DNA of 64,000 bases. Origin: Ecdyonurus torrentis. Lineage: Eukaryota > Arthropoda > Insecta > Ephemeroptera > Heptageniidae. The position numbers and the translations under genes are program-made. The notes beneath the pieces are model-generated. The model saw nothing but the letters and a program-made list of their open reading frames with translations. It searched no databases and had not been told where the DNA came from. This document shows, one piece after another, positions 43,801 through 56,700 of the stretch; within the stretch, counting starts at the first letter, position 1, and each line of letters begins with the position of its first letter. The stretch is from the NCBI GenBank assembly GCA_949318235.1, contig OX439137.1, positions 17,018,781 to 17,082,780 of the forward strand, given 5' to 3'.

Positions 43801-46800
43801 AATGTTAAAGGAATAGACCAGAGAAAAACATAAGCATTTATATCACGAAACACTTGATGGGATTTACATAAATAACTTTAGTTTGTCTCGAAACCCAACT
43901 GTAGCCCCGTAGCAATGATCAGAATATTCGATTTATGCAACCCGCACAACATTTTCATACTAATTTTTGCATGTTTCTGACGTCATAAACATGAATTTTC
44001 ACGCAAATTGCATACTTTACAGTATTTTTCATGTTCTCTTGTGTAGCTACATTAACATTCTGGTAAAAATTGTCAACAGTTTTGAAGATCCCATTTTGTG
44101 TTTATTTATTAAAAAGCACATGTTGTTTTATGTGGTCTATGGCTTTAATGTAGCCCCACGAGAGAGTGTGAAAATACTGTAAAGTATGCCATTTGCGTGA
44201 CTATTCATGTTTATGACGTCAGAAACATGCAAAAATTAGTATGAAAATGTTGTGCGGGTTGCATAAATCTAATTTTCTGATCACTGCTTCGGGGCTACTG
44301 TTGGGTTTTGAGACAAACCAAAGTTATTTATGTAAGTCCCATCAAGTGTTTTGTGATGTAAATGCTAAAGTTTTTCTCTGGTCTATTCCTTTTGTGTATT
44401 ATAACTGCGCAGAGTAGCCAAAGTAATGACAATACAATAAAATATTTTCGGCCGTTTCAAAAAGAAGGATAACAGAATTTTCTTTTTTACAAATAAGCCA
44501 TCTAGAGTGAACTCTCAGAACATCGTGTATAATACCTGACCTTGGTGGTTTATTTTCCTAATTTTATATTTTGAGCAAGAAAAGTATGTTTTTTATACCA
44601 CCAATGCTTTTAGGGAAAAATAAAACCCTGCTGTTTTGTTGTTGTTTGTTGCCCCCTGACTGCAAGGTGGAGGTGAGGTATACTCAGGTACATACTCAGG
44701 TGAGGTATACTGAGGTCAGGTGAGGTATACTCACAGGTGCCAGTCTGTCAGGTGACTCAGGCACAGTACAGATCAAAGGTGAAGCTGTCACAGCTGGGCT
44801 GCCAAAGTTGATGCTGCTAGGTGTATTAAACTTGCTGGCAGGTGTGGTGACAGGGGTATTGAACTTGCTGGCAGGGGTGGTGGCAGGGGTGGTAAACTTG
44901 CTGCTGGCAGGGGTGGTGGCAGGGGTCTCATCCTCACTGTCACTCTCCGCCTGGTCTGTCTCATCCCCACTCTTGTCTCCATCGCTCTCTCCCTCGTCCT
45001 CGTCCTCACTGCAGGACATACAAATATTAGAGCAAGCTGTATCACATTTGCACCAGCAGATAACACACAAAATAATTCTTGAAATAACCATCGGCTCTTA
45101 TGGGACTAAAAACTTTAAAATTTCATGATTTAAAATCTAGCATGGTGACCCTCTATGATTTTTTTACATTTTTGAAGATACCTTATCCTTACGTATCACC
45201 GTGTAAAATTTCATATTTTTTCTTTTTTTACATTATTTTAGTCAAAAATTCAAATCCCACAGTACCTGATTTCCTGCCTTAAAGGCATAGAACACCTTGG
45301 ACAAAAAAGTTGTGTAATATCCCAACAAACCTGAAAATAAATGTGGATTTGGCCAAAGTCATTGATTTCTAATTTATTTTACATTCACAAAATGGTGTGA
45401 GCGGTCACTGACGTCACAGCTTGCTTGTTTTATGCGCGCGTAAACTGGGCAAGCTGTGACGTCAGTGATCGCCAGTGGCATTTTGTGAATGGAAAATAAA
45501 TTAGAAATCAATGACTTTGGCCAAATTAACATTGATATTCAGGTTTGTTAGGATATTACACAACTTTTTTGTTCGAGGTGTACTACGCTTTTAATTAATG
45601 AGCACGTACCTGAGGCTGGACAGTTTGTCCTGAAGTCCCAGGTTAGCCAAGTTGTTCGTCAACATCTCTCTGCCTTGTTCTCCAAACTGGTTACCATTGA
45701 GCACCAGCTGGGACAACTTGGGTTTGTTACGTACTGCAGAGGTCAGGGCCTCCACACCTCGAGCACCGATCTCATTGAAACTGAGCACCAGCTCCTGCCA
45801 ACATCAAGCAAATACATTTTAAAATACATCACTAAAGCCACATAAAACAACATGTGCTTTTTAATGAATATACATACACAATCTTCAAAACTGATCACAA
45901 TTTTTACCAGAATGGTAATGTAGCCCCACGAGAGAGTGTGAAAATAATGTAAAGTATGCAAGTTGCGTGACTATTCATGTTTATGACGTCAGAAACATGC
46001 AACAATTATTATGAAAATGTTGTGCGGGTTGCATAAATCTACATTTTGTGATCATGCACTTAGCGTTGACTTTGCCAAATCAGTCATAATTATAATTAGT
46101 TTTAACTATGCCTCACCTCCAGGTCCTGATGATCTTGTGCCAGGGCAGTAGCCAGGGTAATAGCACCCTGAGACTTGAGCAGACAATCTCCCAGATTGAT
46201 AGACCTGAGCCTGGGCAGGTTGGGCAGTGCCTGAGCCAGGGCTTGAGCTCCTCGCCAGGTCAGGGTGTTGTCATTCAGGTTGAGCACTTGCAGGTGAGGG
46301 CAGTGGATCAGGGCTTCCGAGAGAGCAGACACTCCAACGTGGTAAATACCATTCTGTGGCATGGCCACCTCTTGTAGAGACCCTAGCGTCTGTGACAATA
46401 ACATCAGGTCAACTGTAAGTTAGCACTTCAAATGTTGAAAATAGACTCAGCTTTATGTCTTTTAAGACAGGAAAAAACAAAAAAAAAAACAAAAAAAAGT
46501 TAAGAAAGTATAGCGACAAGTCTATTTACCTCAAAGACTCTGGCCAGAGCTTTGGCTCCGTCGTTCTCCAGTCTGTTACGTCCTGCGATGAAAACTCTGA
46601 GAGCCAAGGACTGTCCTGCCTTGGAGCTTTCTTTGTGACAGTCCAGCAGTGCCTGGGCCAGCAGCTGCAACATAATATACATGTAACTATAGCTATAGTG
46701 TATAGCCTCTTGTTAGTGTGTTTGTGAGAAAACTACTGCACTGAGGTCACGAATATTTAAATGTAGAATACTAGACATACTTTTACGTGTTTTAAGTTTT

Positions 46801-48920
46801 AAGGCACTAAAATGCACTAATTTAACATTGTAGAAGCCTCTTGTTAGTGTGATTGTGAGAAAACTACTGCACTGAGGTCACAAATATTTAAATATGGAAT
46901 ACTAGACATACTTTTACGTGTTTTAAGTCAGTAAAATGTACTAATTTAACATTGTAGAAGCCTCTTGTTAGTGTGTTTGTGAGAAAGCAACTGCACTGAG
47001 GTCACAAATATTTAAATGTGGAATACTAGACATACTTTTACGTGTTTTAAGACAGTAAAATGTACTAATTTAACATTGTAGAAGCCTCTTGTTAGTGTGT
47101 TTGTGAGAAAACTACTGCACTGAGGTCACAAGTATTTAAATGTGGAATACTAGACATACTTTTACGTGTTTTAAGTCAGTAAAAAGTAATCACATGTATT
47201 AGGTGTAGAGGACTATTAGGAGGTCTACAGACAGTGGTCAGTCTGAACTCCGAAGGCATAAGTCCTCCTGTATGTTTAATATTTCCTCTGACACTCCAGT
47301 ATCCTGGGACATAGCTGCAGAGACACTTAGCGGAGCAGAGGAGAGAGAGAGAGGAACCACCAAAATAGTTTTATCAACTGAACCCACTTTATTTGACCCC
47401 CCCCCCCCCCCAAACAATTAAGTCACTTACTTTTCCTCCTCCAATGCCGAGCCCATTGTTGTTAAGCCTGAGTTCTTGCAGAGCGTAGCACGCAGGTGAG
47501 CGTAGCAGTACGGCAAGACCCTCCACACCAATAGGCCCAAATGCATTGTCACTCATGTCCAGCTCTGTGAGCCTGGCCCCCGCAAGCACCAGGCCTGCTC
47601 CCAGGAATTGCTTAAGTCAAAATAATACAAAACATGTAACATAGGTACACAAAGAGAATTGATTTGTATACAAGTTAGCAGCTTCAGTAGCCAATGCAAT
47701 GTAATCCTGGTGACGAGCTGATTACATTGAACTGGCTACTGAAGCTGCTAACATCAATCAATATTGATTTGTATTAAACTTACCAAAGCTTGAGGTATTT
47801 CAGTTTTGAGTCGTCCAGTGAAAAGATCTTTCCACAAAGCTCTCTTCAACTCTGGGTGACTTTCCAGTGCTTTGCCAACTGCCTTGGCTGCCTGAATGCC
47901 CAGCGTGTTGCCAGCCAGGTTAAGGAAGTGAAGATCTTTGCAAAATGTCATCGTGTTGATCAGTTCTCTAGCTGTAACACAATCAATATTTATTATAATA
48001 ATAATAGTTCTTTATTGGGTTTAGATATTATACATTTTACTAGATTGTAAATAGACCCCTGCGCCGCCGCGCCACGCCGACTAAAATCGGCACACTGACC
48101 ACTCCGCCTCCGAAAGGTCTCGCAACGGCGTGAACTTTCCCCTCCCTTTATACCCCTGAAGGACGAGCCCAATGTAAGCCCTTTAACAACGTCCTCAAGC
48201 TCTCAAACGTGACCTCTGGACACACGTTCGCTCTGAAGTGACCCCGTTAGTCAAACTTTCGGCACGCCGATTTCGCCGCCGCCGATTGTTTTTATCACGC
48301 CGCCGCCGGTACCCGTATCACTGAACCCACGCCCTACCTACGCCGCCGCCGCTAATTAAGGCATCGGCGCAGGGGTCTAATGGATGGTATGTAAATAAAT
48401 ACTGTCAAATATGTAGGCAACGTTACCGAAGGGTTGAAGAATATTATGTACATAACATGTTTTTACGTACATATCGTATTGCTCCATGTATCTTCATGCT
48501 CCCATTGCATGATTTTTACTTTTCATTTAATTTTTTTGAGGCCAGGAGCAGGAGCCCTTTATGTTATTACATACTATTATTATTATTATTAACTAATTTT
48601 TAAGGAATGGCAAACCAAAAATCTGAGGTAAAAAATTGTTATTCTCAATCAGGATTAAGTAGTTCTAAAAATTACGTGTAATATAGGCATTGAAAACTGT
48701 AGACAATTTCATTATCTAGTTTTAAACATGAAATTACGTGAAAATCATCAGTTTTTGCCGGCCATGTTTGCTAAATCCCATGCCGGCCGGAAGGGAGTTG
48801 TTTACCGTCATTTTCTGTATCCAGTCTTAGCGATCTTCCTTCGAAGCTTACACCTTTATTAGTTATTGTACTTTGTGAAAATTGTTGTAGAACCACATCA
48901 ATGTCTAATTTAGGATCCAT
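40812..48920 (-). CDS. RANGAP1: Ran GTPase-activating protein 1, eleven coding exons
   Basis: Exons in order of translation: 48920-48806, 47971-47784, 47610-47431, 46664-46530, 46389-46117, 45794-45610, 45008-44735, 42758-42666, 42550-42344, 41322-41192, 40881-40812 (1851 nt, 616 residues). All introns are GT..AG and phases agree. It activates GTP hydrolysis by Ran on the cytoplasmic side of nuclear pores. Residues 39-358 are RanGAP-type leucine-rich repeats. [14 protein letters not shown] carries R92, matching the conserved TGR arginine. Residues 359-388 are the usual acidic stretch. A Pro/Thr linker with four TTPASKF-type repeats follows, then the RanGAP1 C-terminal domain. The SUMO consensus LIKCED places K550 as the expected acceptor, with the last codon of exon 9 supplying the lysine. 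Length is close to the human protein (587). Confidence 0.96.
41368..41555 (-). repeat. Palindromic satellite, array 5 (two units) in RANGAP1 intron 9
   Basis: Unit 1 carries the paired change C41394 / G41416 in its two arms. Unit 2 has lost most of one arm. Confidence 0.9.
41596..42175. mobile_element. Interleaved foldback element X in RANGAP1 intron 9
   Basis: Block a (TAGACCCCTTGCACATCCTT, 41596-41650) pairs with 41882-41935. Block b (ACAGGTTTCACTCATATTTA, about 41650-41875) pairs with 41936-42175. The order is a-b-a'-b'. Confidence 0.75.
43194..43420. mobile_element. 227-bp MITE G in RANGAP1 intron 7
   Basis: GGGTTGTGTCCCAAATTCCC faces GGGAATTTGGGACACAACCC. The interior is GC-richer with GCGCGCGC. 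The ends resemble hAT-type MITEs, but no target duplication was found. Confidence 0.8.
43804..44393. mobile_element. MITE family D, full palindromic copy in RANGAP1 intron 7
   Basis: TTAA at the left, then AGGAATAGACCAGAGAAAAA facing its complement ending TCTATTCCTTT at 44393. TGACGTCA is at 43978 and 44214, one per arm. The right TTAA has decayed to TTTG. Half copies are at 204-520, 2640-2880 (mirrored 8580-8830), 11158-11520 and 45833-46060. Confidence 0.9.
45080..45280 (+). repeat. Dispersed repeat family N, partial copy (RANGAP1 intron 6)
   Basis: ATTTAAAATCTAGCATGGTG through CCTGCCTTAA. Its end is shared with the TTAA of the adjacent family H element. Confidence 0.75.
45279..45596. mobile_element. 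MITE family H, copy 1 (TTAA-flanked), RANGAP1 intron 6
   Basis: TTAA then AGGCATAGAACACCTTGGAC, mirrored as GAGGTGTACTACGCTTTTAA. The palindromic centre has TGACGTCA at 45409 and 45457. Confidence 0.85.
45833..46060. repeat. MITE family D half copy (RANGAP1 intron 5)
   Basis: CATAAAACAACATGTGCTTT through GTTGTGCGGGTTGCATAAAT. TGACGTCA at 45984. Confidence 0.8.
46705..47185 (+). repeat. Tandem repeat Y, four copies of 124-131 bp (RANGAP1 intron 3)
   Basis: Starts at 46705, 46836, 46960 and 47084, each GCCTCTTGTTAGTGTG followed by ACTACTGCACTGAGGTCAC. Single dispersed pieces occur near 24350, 58978-59050 and 61137-61175. Confidence 0.9.
47198..47358 (-). repeat. Head module I, copy 1 (RANGAP1 intron 3)
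   Basis: About 160 bp shared with 50770-50943 and 54963-55124 in the opposite orientation: TCTGCTCCGCTAAGTGTCTC, CCAGGATACTGGAGTGTCAG, CTTATGCCTTCGGAGTTCAG. All three have a CT/GA microsatellite at the same end. Confidence 0.85.
47655..47775 (+). repeat. Palindromic satellite, single unit in RANGAP1 intron 2
   Basis: One hairpin with both linkers fills most of a 173-bp intron (47611-47783). Its linker ends about 8 bp from the exon 2 splice donor. Confidence 0.92.
48052..48379. mobile_element. GC-rich 328-bp MITE R in RANGAP1 intron 1
   Basis: TAGACCCCTGCGCCG faces CGGCGCAGGGGTCTA with TA at the edges. The interior has many CGCCGCCG runs. It is strikingly CpG- and GC-rich for this AT-rich locus. 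No frame suggests a protein. Confidence 0.75.
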
Positions 48921-49460
48921 AATTACTAATTAAACAATAATCTGAATTTAAGTTCACAGAAATTCGTTGATACACCGAATCCCGCAAATTTTATGATATT
49001 TTTGTATTGCATTTCGTTTTTCAATTTTTTTTAAATTTCTTGAAAAGTGGCGCCATCATGGCTCCACGTGTTTTCCCAGCATGCATTGCGTGTGGACAAC
49101 AAGACATCAATACCAACTTACAAAAATTTACACTAATTTTAACTTAACATTTAATTTACAATTAAAAATGTGTTTTAATAATAAAATCAATATTTTACAC
49201 TTTATTTTTGATAATTAGAACATTTTAAACAGTTTATATATGAATATTAACCTTTAAATATAAAATTTAGATTTTCATTTTTGTAATATTTTTTAGTTTT
49301 ATTAGTGTTCTTTAGTTAGTTGTGTTGGTATTGCAAAGTGAACGTCCTGAAAAAAAGAGCCGGGGACGTTATATTGTTGTCTCTGCGAATATTTTACAAA
49401 ATCTGCTTACATCCGAGACACTAGTGATATTTATTGTGTAAAAACTTTATAATAATTAAA
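48921..49460. promoter_or_regulatory. Shared head-to-head promoter of RANGAP1 and SSR1
   Basis: 540 bp separate the two divergent start codons. A compact block at 49049-49090 holds GGCGCC, the YY1-like palindrome GCCATCATGGC (49052-49062), an E-box CACGTG (49065-49070) and TTCCCAGCATGCATTGCG (49073-49090), a close match to the ZNF143/Staf site. ZNF143 sites are known to mark bidirectional promoters in vertebrates. Function here is inferred. Confidence 0.7.
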
Positions 49461-50765
49461 ATGAAGGTTCAATTATTAATATTTCTACTAGTTTTACCTG
49501 CTATTATCCTAATATCAACCAATGGTAAGTTTTTTATTATCGACGAAATCAAAAATTTCTTAGCATAAAAGACAGTTTTGGTATTTTTATACGTGGCAAC
49601 TGAAATTTTATTATTTTGAGTTAAACTTTTATTATTTATACTTTTAATATATTTCTTATTGTATTTTATAATGTATTTTGATTATGTATTTATTATTTCT
49701 GTCATAAAAAGTGTCCAAAATATTGTTTAAAAAATATCCACAGCTGTTTTGTATTCGTGAATTTTTTTGAAAGATTCTTTCAACGTTTTCTTTATTTTCA
49801 CTAGTGTTGTTCGTAAACCCTGTTTTCTTGCACCAAAAAATGCGCATTCTATTTGATTAACCATAGGCGATCGTCATTTTTGGTGCAGAGAACAGGGTTT
49901 ACGAACAGCATTACTAATATTTTACTATTTATTTCAAGATCAAATAATTCATTATTTATTTATACGTTGCAAATTGATCAGATTTAACGGTTTAATTCAA
50001 TGTTCTGTCCCTTTTAATACACAATACATACCCAAGAAGGTGTGTCATTTCCCTTTAAATTTTCAGGGTCATCGACTTCTCATGTTTTTTCAACGGTTCA
50101 TAAATCACCGAATCAAAATTATTACGTAGCAAATTTGATCGTTATATTGAACCAAATTTCCAAATATTCTTAATGAAACCCCGTTGTGAACCTAAAATTG
50201 CACATATGTGGTGATGGTTTCTAATTTTCATACATGCATACGAAGCGTATGATTGTATTTGTGTTTAAAAGTAGTTTTCATACATTAATTTTGGTGGATT
50301 ATTTAAAATTAACTCTTAACAACATGTTAAATTAGGCTAAATGCTGTTAAAAGTAGATTTAAATAATTTTTTGGTTAAAATTTGGTTTTCAGTAAAAAAA
50401 AATATTAGTTTGATTCACATACATATGTATGTACATATTTGCTTGCAAAACATTTTATAGTAATTTTTAATTACGATTTAAGTACCGTATGTATGTACAT
50501 ACCTATGTATATTTTGCAGTTTACATAGTAGAACGATCGTTTTAATTAATGACCTACTTTCACATTTCACTGAGATCGAAAGTGAAGATGAAATTTATTT
50601 AGGTTATCAGAAATGTAACAGCTTTTTGTAAATCTCATCTTAATATATAGGGGGATTGTAAACTATTGCGCTTCGTCGCCATCTTTGACCACAAAATAAC
50701 ACTGACTATCAGGGGGGGGGATATTTTTCATCATTTAAAATATTTTTAGGGGTGAAATTTCTGGG

Positions 50766-50796
<31 letters not shown>

Positions 50797-53700
50797 CTCT
50801 GCTCCGCTAAGTGTCTCTGCAGCTATGTCCCAGGATACTGGAGTGTCAGAGGAAATATTAAACATGCAGGAGGACTTATGCCTTCGGAGTTCAGACTGAC
50901 CACTGTCTGTAGACCTCCTAATAGTCCTCTACACCTAATATACAAGTTAGCAGCTTCAGTAGCCAGTGCAATGTAATCAGCTTGTCACCAGGATTACATT
51001 GAACTGGCTACTGAAACTCCACAGCTATGGTATGCTATAACTAACGTAACATAATGTTGCAGGAGGTAGCCTTGTAGCCAGAGCTGAGGAAGATGCAGAA
51101 GAAGAAGTGGACGTAGAAGGCGAGGACGGAGACGCAGACAACGACTCAGAGACGGCAGTGACAGACGAGGAAGGAGAGGAGGAAGCAGAATCAACAGGTC
51201 CTGGGCCCTCGCCTGATGGTGAAACTACGATCTTGTTCACGAAGCCAGTAGGCAGCAGCAGCTTAGGTGGGTGATCACCAGGTTCACGTTTGCTCAATAT
51301 CTGTGTCTTGATGTGGCATGACAATTAGTGTGGTTTATTTCAATTGGAGCCAAAATCTACTTTATACTTGAAAATATGCCTTCAACAAAGCATTAACTCC
51401 ATTTTTTTCATTAATTTCCTTTTTCTTTTCTTTTTTTCTTTTCTTTTTTTTTTTTCTTTTTTTTTTTAATAATATTATTATTATTATTATTATTTCAGTA
51501 AAGGCCTGGGCAGCCGTCCTGTTTTACTTAATATTAAATAAAATAAGACGACTGCGCAGGCCTTAACACAAAATTTGTACTGAAAATCTGTCTCGTAAAA
51601 AAAAAGTACAAAATTTTTATTTTATTTTATATTTTTTTTTTTTATTAATAATAAATTAAATAACCTTGTATATATAATAAGGAAAGTTTAAAACCATTTT
51701 TGTTTGAATTAATACCCAAAGAAAATGACAATAGAAACCAACAAGACCATGATGAGGTCCTCAGGTAGCTTTGTGGTGGCACAGCTTACACAAATATTTA
51801 CATGTTAAGTAACGTAAGTGCGTTGAGGACAACAGCCTTCTTGTTCTTCAGTTGCTTAGAGTGTAGTGTAGCAACTGAAGAAGACAACATGTAAATATTT
51901 GTGTAAGCTGTGCCAACCTCATCGTGATAAGTAAGGCACTGCTTGTTGATTTGTACTGTCCTTTGCTTTGTTTATCAAATAATTTACCCTTGCTGAACAT
52001 GCATCCAATGAGAGCTGGTTTGAAAGTGCTCTCGTTGTGTCCAGTAAGATAGAAAACTGACAGCTTGCACATGGTTGCAGTTTACATTGCACCTCACTTC
52101 ACTAATTTAACTTTTATTTAATATATTTTATGATTCAGTTTTTTGGGGGGAAAAAAAAGGGGAGAGTTCCAGGACAGGTTAGCCATTAATCGCTGAAATT
52201 TCAAGTATGTGAGAAAAACAATAATGAAATACGTATAATAGACAACTGGCATGCCGTTTTTTTATATAGTCTTAAAAAATTCTTTAGGAAAAATGAATAA
52301 TATTGGTGTATATAAAACTTCTTGAAAAATGCTCCTACATACTTAAAATAATTTTTGAAATTCCAATTTTATTTGAAGTAAAGACGGTGGCCATTACGCC
52401 TAAAGACGGTTCGTGTTTCTTTTGTTTTTTTAATTGTTAGAATCGTTCGAACAAGTTCGCAGCAACCAGCAACTGGACAATTTTTTTTAACTGCCGAATT
52501 TTTTAAAATAGCTGTTGGAGAAAATACAGATTTTTGAAGAAAAAAAAAATCGGCCGTTGCAAAACATTGTTTAGTTGCTGCGAACTTGTTCGAACAATTT
52601 CAACAATTAAAAAAACAAAAGAAACGCAAACCGTCTTTCGGCGTAATGGCTACCATCTTTACTTCAAATAAAATTTGAATTTCAAAAATTATTTTAATTT
52701 AGGAGCATTTTTCAAGAACTTCTGTATACACCAATAATATTTATTTTTCCCAAAGAATTTTTTAAGACCATAAAAAAACGGCATGCAAGTTGTCTATTAT
52801 ATTGTCCTGTGCTGAGCAATGTTTGCTCAAGTAAAAAAAGAAGGCATACAAAGGGGTCTAAAATTACAAAATTTGTGTAATTATCCTGCGCGACTAACAA
52901 TTCAATTGCTCTAATTAGGCATGATTGTATGTTATTTTAATTGATGTTTTTTTTTTAATTTGCTTTTCTGTTTTGTTTCTTGCATCTAATTTTTATCACG
53001 TCTTATGATTTATTTTGTTTTTAAGTGTTGTAAATCACTCAATCACTGTAAAATGTGCCAAGATGATGCAAACTGAGACAAATGAAATAAGCTATGATGA
53101 AAATTTGTATTCAAGGAACCTCTGATAAAGCACATTAAATATTATGTCATCAATAAGCCACGTCACTGAGGGACTCAAATATATCACACTGCGGCCTATT
53201 ATTTCAACACATTGAACAAAAACATGTCTACACCACGCTTGGGTAGCTTCTGTTTTATTGACCTATCTTAACAACGTCCCCTCAATGATGTAGTCACCCC
53301 AACACTCAACATGTCAAATGTAAGTGATGCTGAGATCTGGGGTAAAGTTTAAAATTTTCCCCAAATTACAGCGCCACTTTTACACATAATTTTGTATTGT
53401 TGCGGCGAGAATTTGAATTGCATCATTAAGGGAACGTTTTTTCAACAATAGCTTCCAATTTGTTTACATATCCGTGCCTAATATGCTAACATAGCTAAAT
53501 ATTGACGTTGATGTGACCACAGGCATTGATTTATAATTTATTTTACATTCACGGAGTGATAGATGCAGGTTAGTTACTGCGTGCGTGGACCAGTGAGCTG
53601 TGACGTCATAAACATGCATCTGACATTTTGTAAATGTAAACAATGAGTGTGGCCAAATCAACGTTGATATTTAGCTATGTAAGTATATTAGACATGGTTT

Positions 53701-56700
53701 TTGTGCAACGTCTTTACTGCCAAGAGCTCTCACAAATATAATATCAAGGGCTACGCGACATTTCTTGACTTGTGCAATTTTGTGCCAAGTGCAATCTCCA
53801 CCACGCCTACTGATGGCACATCTGCGCAGGCTAAGTGTAGTCACATGTTTTATACAATGTAGATGTTACAAAACTGAAGCCAGGGAGGTTGCAGAAGCAC
53901 TTAAAATACCTCGTAGCCCTGGATGTTACTTTACATGTGTGCTAGCAACATTTGACATGTGCAATATTTTTATACCTCCCCACAAAACAGTCTAGCGTAG
54001 CAAAAACCAGGCTGTACAAGAGTTTTTGTATTAAAAATATAAAAAATATAAATTTTGAGAGAAACAAAATTTTATCTGAAAAAAAAAAAGTCAGCTTGTT
54101 GGATATATTTGGTCCCTAGACGTGGCCTGACACTTGCAATAACTAACATACGTACCCCCATACCGACTACCAAGCCACTAACTACCTCAACATTCACAGA
54201 GCTGCCCGCTGGCAACCTGGTGGAGTTCCTCGTAGGGTTCTCTAATAAGGGTCCTCAGGAGTTTGTCCTGGAGACACTGGACGCCTCTTTCCGCTACCCC
54301 ATGGACTTCACCTTCTACATTCAGAACTTCTCTACCCTGGCGTACAACCGTCTGGTCAAGCCTGGTCACGAGGCTACCCTAGCGTACTCTTTTATACCTT
54401 CTGAGGCCTTTGCTGGGAGACCTTTTGGTCTGAGTATCAACCTGAACTACAGAGATCAGGTATGTGTGTGTATAGCAGCCATTTTGGTGGTAGTATACAT
54501 AGTGTATGTAGTATAGGGTGTATGCATGCATGTTAAAGTTGACGCCATGTTGTACCACTCAATAACATGGGTAGCTTAGGAAAATAAATCATTTTGCCAG
54601 TATAAAAACACTAAGCAATATTTTTGAGAGCATTGATGTTGTAAATATGTTGAATTAGTATCTCAAGTATGTGAGAAAAATAATAATAACAAAAAAGTAG
54701 CTGATTTCCCCAAAAAAAATATATTAGCCTAAACAAAGTTTGTCCTATGCTGAACAATGTTATTCACTACTCCAGTATGGCCTCCAAGTGCATTAAATAT
54801 GACGTCGTGTGGATACACCCTGTAGACAAGTTTGTGTTTTGTAGCAGCCCACTGCTAGGGTATTTATATGGTTTTCACATTGCAAGCTGCAAAAAATGGA
54901 CTTGAACAACATTTATGAGCAACCCTACTTGTGTAAAGGGTAAAAAGTGGTGATTTAGTTACTGTCTCTCTCTCTCTCCTCTGCTCCGCTAAGTGTCTCT
55001 GCAGCTATGTCCCAGGATACTGGAGTGTCAGAGGAAATATTAAACATTCAGGAGGACTTATGCCTTCGGAGTTCAGACTGACCACTGTCTGTAGACCTCC
55101 TAATAGTCCTCTACACCTAATATAAAAGTTAGCAGCTTCAGTAGCCAGTGCAATGTAATCAGCTCGTCACCAGGATTACATTGCACTGGCTATTGAAGCT
55201 GCTAACTTGATATAGACTGAATCTAGCCAGGGTGACATGTTAATGAGATGTTATGTTATGTCCACAGAGCGGAGGTATCTTCAGAGAGGCTGTGTTCAAC
55301 GAGACAGTTCAGATCGTAGAGATAGAGGAAGGACTTGACGGAGAGACGTTCTTCCTGTACTTGTTCCTGGCAGCGTGTGGCGTGCTCCTACTGGTCGTGG
55401 GTCAGCAGTTCCTGGTGTCAGTGGGACGTAAGCGAGGTCACGTGGCCAGGAAGCCCTTGGTCGAGACTGGAACCAACTCTAACCCCAATGACGTGGACTA
55501 TGATTGGCTGCCCAAGGAAGCTCTCAATTCTCTGAGTAAGTAGGCCTAACTTAGCTTTAGACAATATCCTAATTAATATAACTCAATTTAAGTGGAAAAA
55601 TATCATGGTCAGGATCAATAATAAAGACAAGGATATAATTAGCAGCGCTGGCCTTACTTAGCTGCACAGTAGAAGTTGTATGGAGAGGTCGAGGTGTCAT
55701 GTGGCACACAGTTTAGTTATAATGTTTATATAAGTGTCGTCATTGTAATGACATTATCAATCAAAGAAGAGATTTACTTCAGCACATCACTGAACAGTGT
55801 GTAGTCTTGTACTGTACTGTGATGTGCTCAAGTAAATCTATTCTTTGATTGATAATGTCATTATAGCCCTTGTCAAGTTATTTTTTTATCATTTAAAATA
55901 CTAGATTGATAATTACCATACCTTAATATCCATGAATTAGACACCAACACCTTGATTTTGTATTTATTTTCATTTTGACGGTTATATCACGTATCTGAAG
56001 TCACAATGTACAGACGTGGCCGTGATAGGGGTAAAGAACTTGAGGGAGGAGCTTATATTTATCATGTGACCAGAGCGGTGACTGATTGGCGGCGGTACAT
56101 TGTGACGTCAGATATGTGATATAACCGTTAAAATGAAAATACACAAAAATAAATACAAAATCAATGTGTTGGTGTCTAATTCGTGGATAATAAGGTATGG
56201 TAATTATCAGTCTAGCATTCTAAATGATAAAAAAAAGTAACTTGACAAGGGCCTTAACATATGAAGAAAGCTCTCAGTTATGAAATGAACTTTTTTATGT
56301 TGTAACAAAACTGTGTGCCACGTGACACCTCGACCTCTCCATACAACTTCTACTGTGGTTAGTAAGGCCAGCACTGCTTATTGTATCATTTTATTTATTA
56401 TTGATTAAAATGACTGGCTGGCTTACAGAGGAATTCTTGAAGTTAGCAAATTTATAATTGAATAGTGAATTTGTAATTGATTTTAGGTTTAAAGTGGTAG
56501 ATGTTGCAGTGATAGACAATTAAGATATAAGTGAGGGGCTAAGCACTAAATCTGTGTGTAATTACATATTTTGGTTTTACATAATATGAAGCTGCAAGGG
56601 ACTCAAAAAGTGCAAAATTACGCATAAAAAGTAGTGTATCTTGCTCAAAAATTATCTGAAAAATCTAAAAGTTGTGTACGTCAGTACCTTACGTGCATAC

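Noticed and set aside
51025..51324. Minus-strand Ser/Pro-rich frame
   Set aside because: Antisense of SSR1 exon 2, which has matching phases and family similarity on the plus strand.
54055..54199. Upstream extension of SSR1 exon 3 to an earlier start
   Set aside because: The acceptor at 54198-54199 restores the exon 2 phase and the family alignment. The upstream frame is intronic and lysine/threonine-rich.
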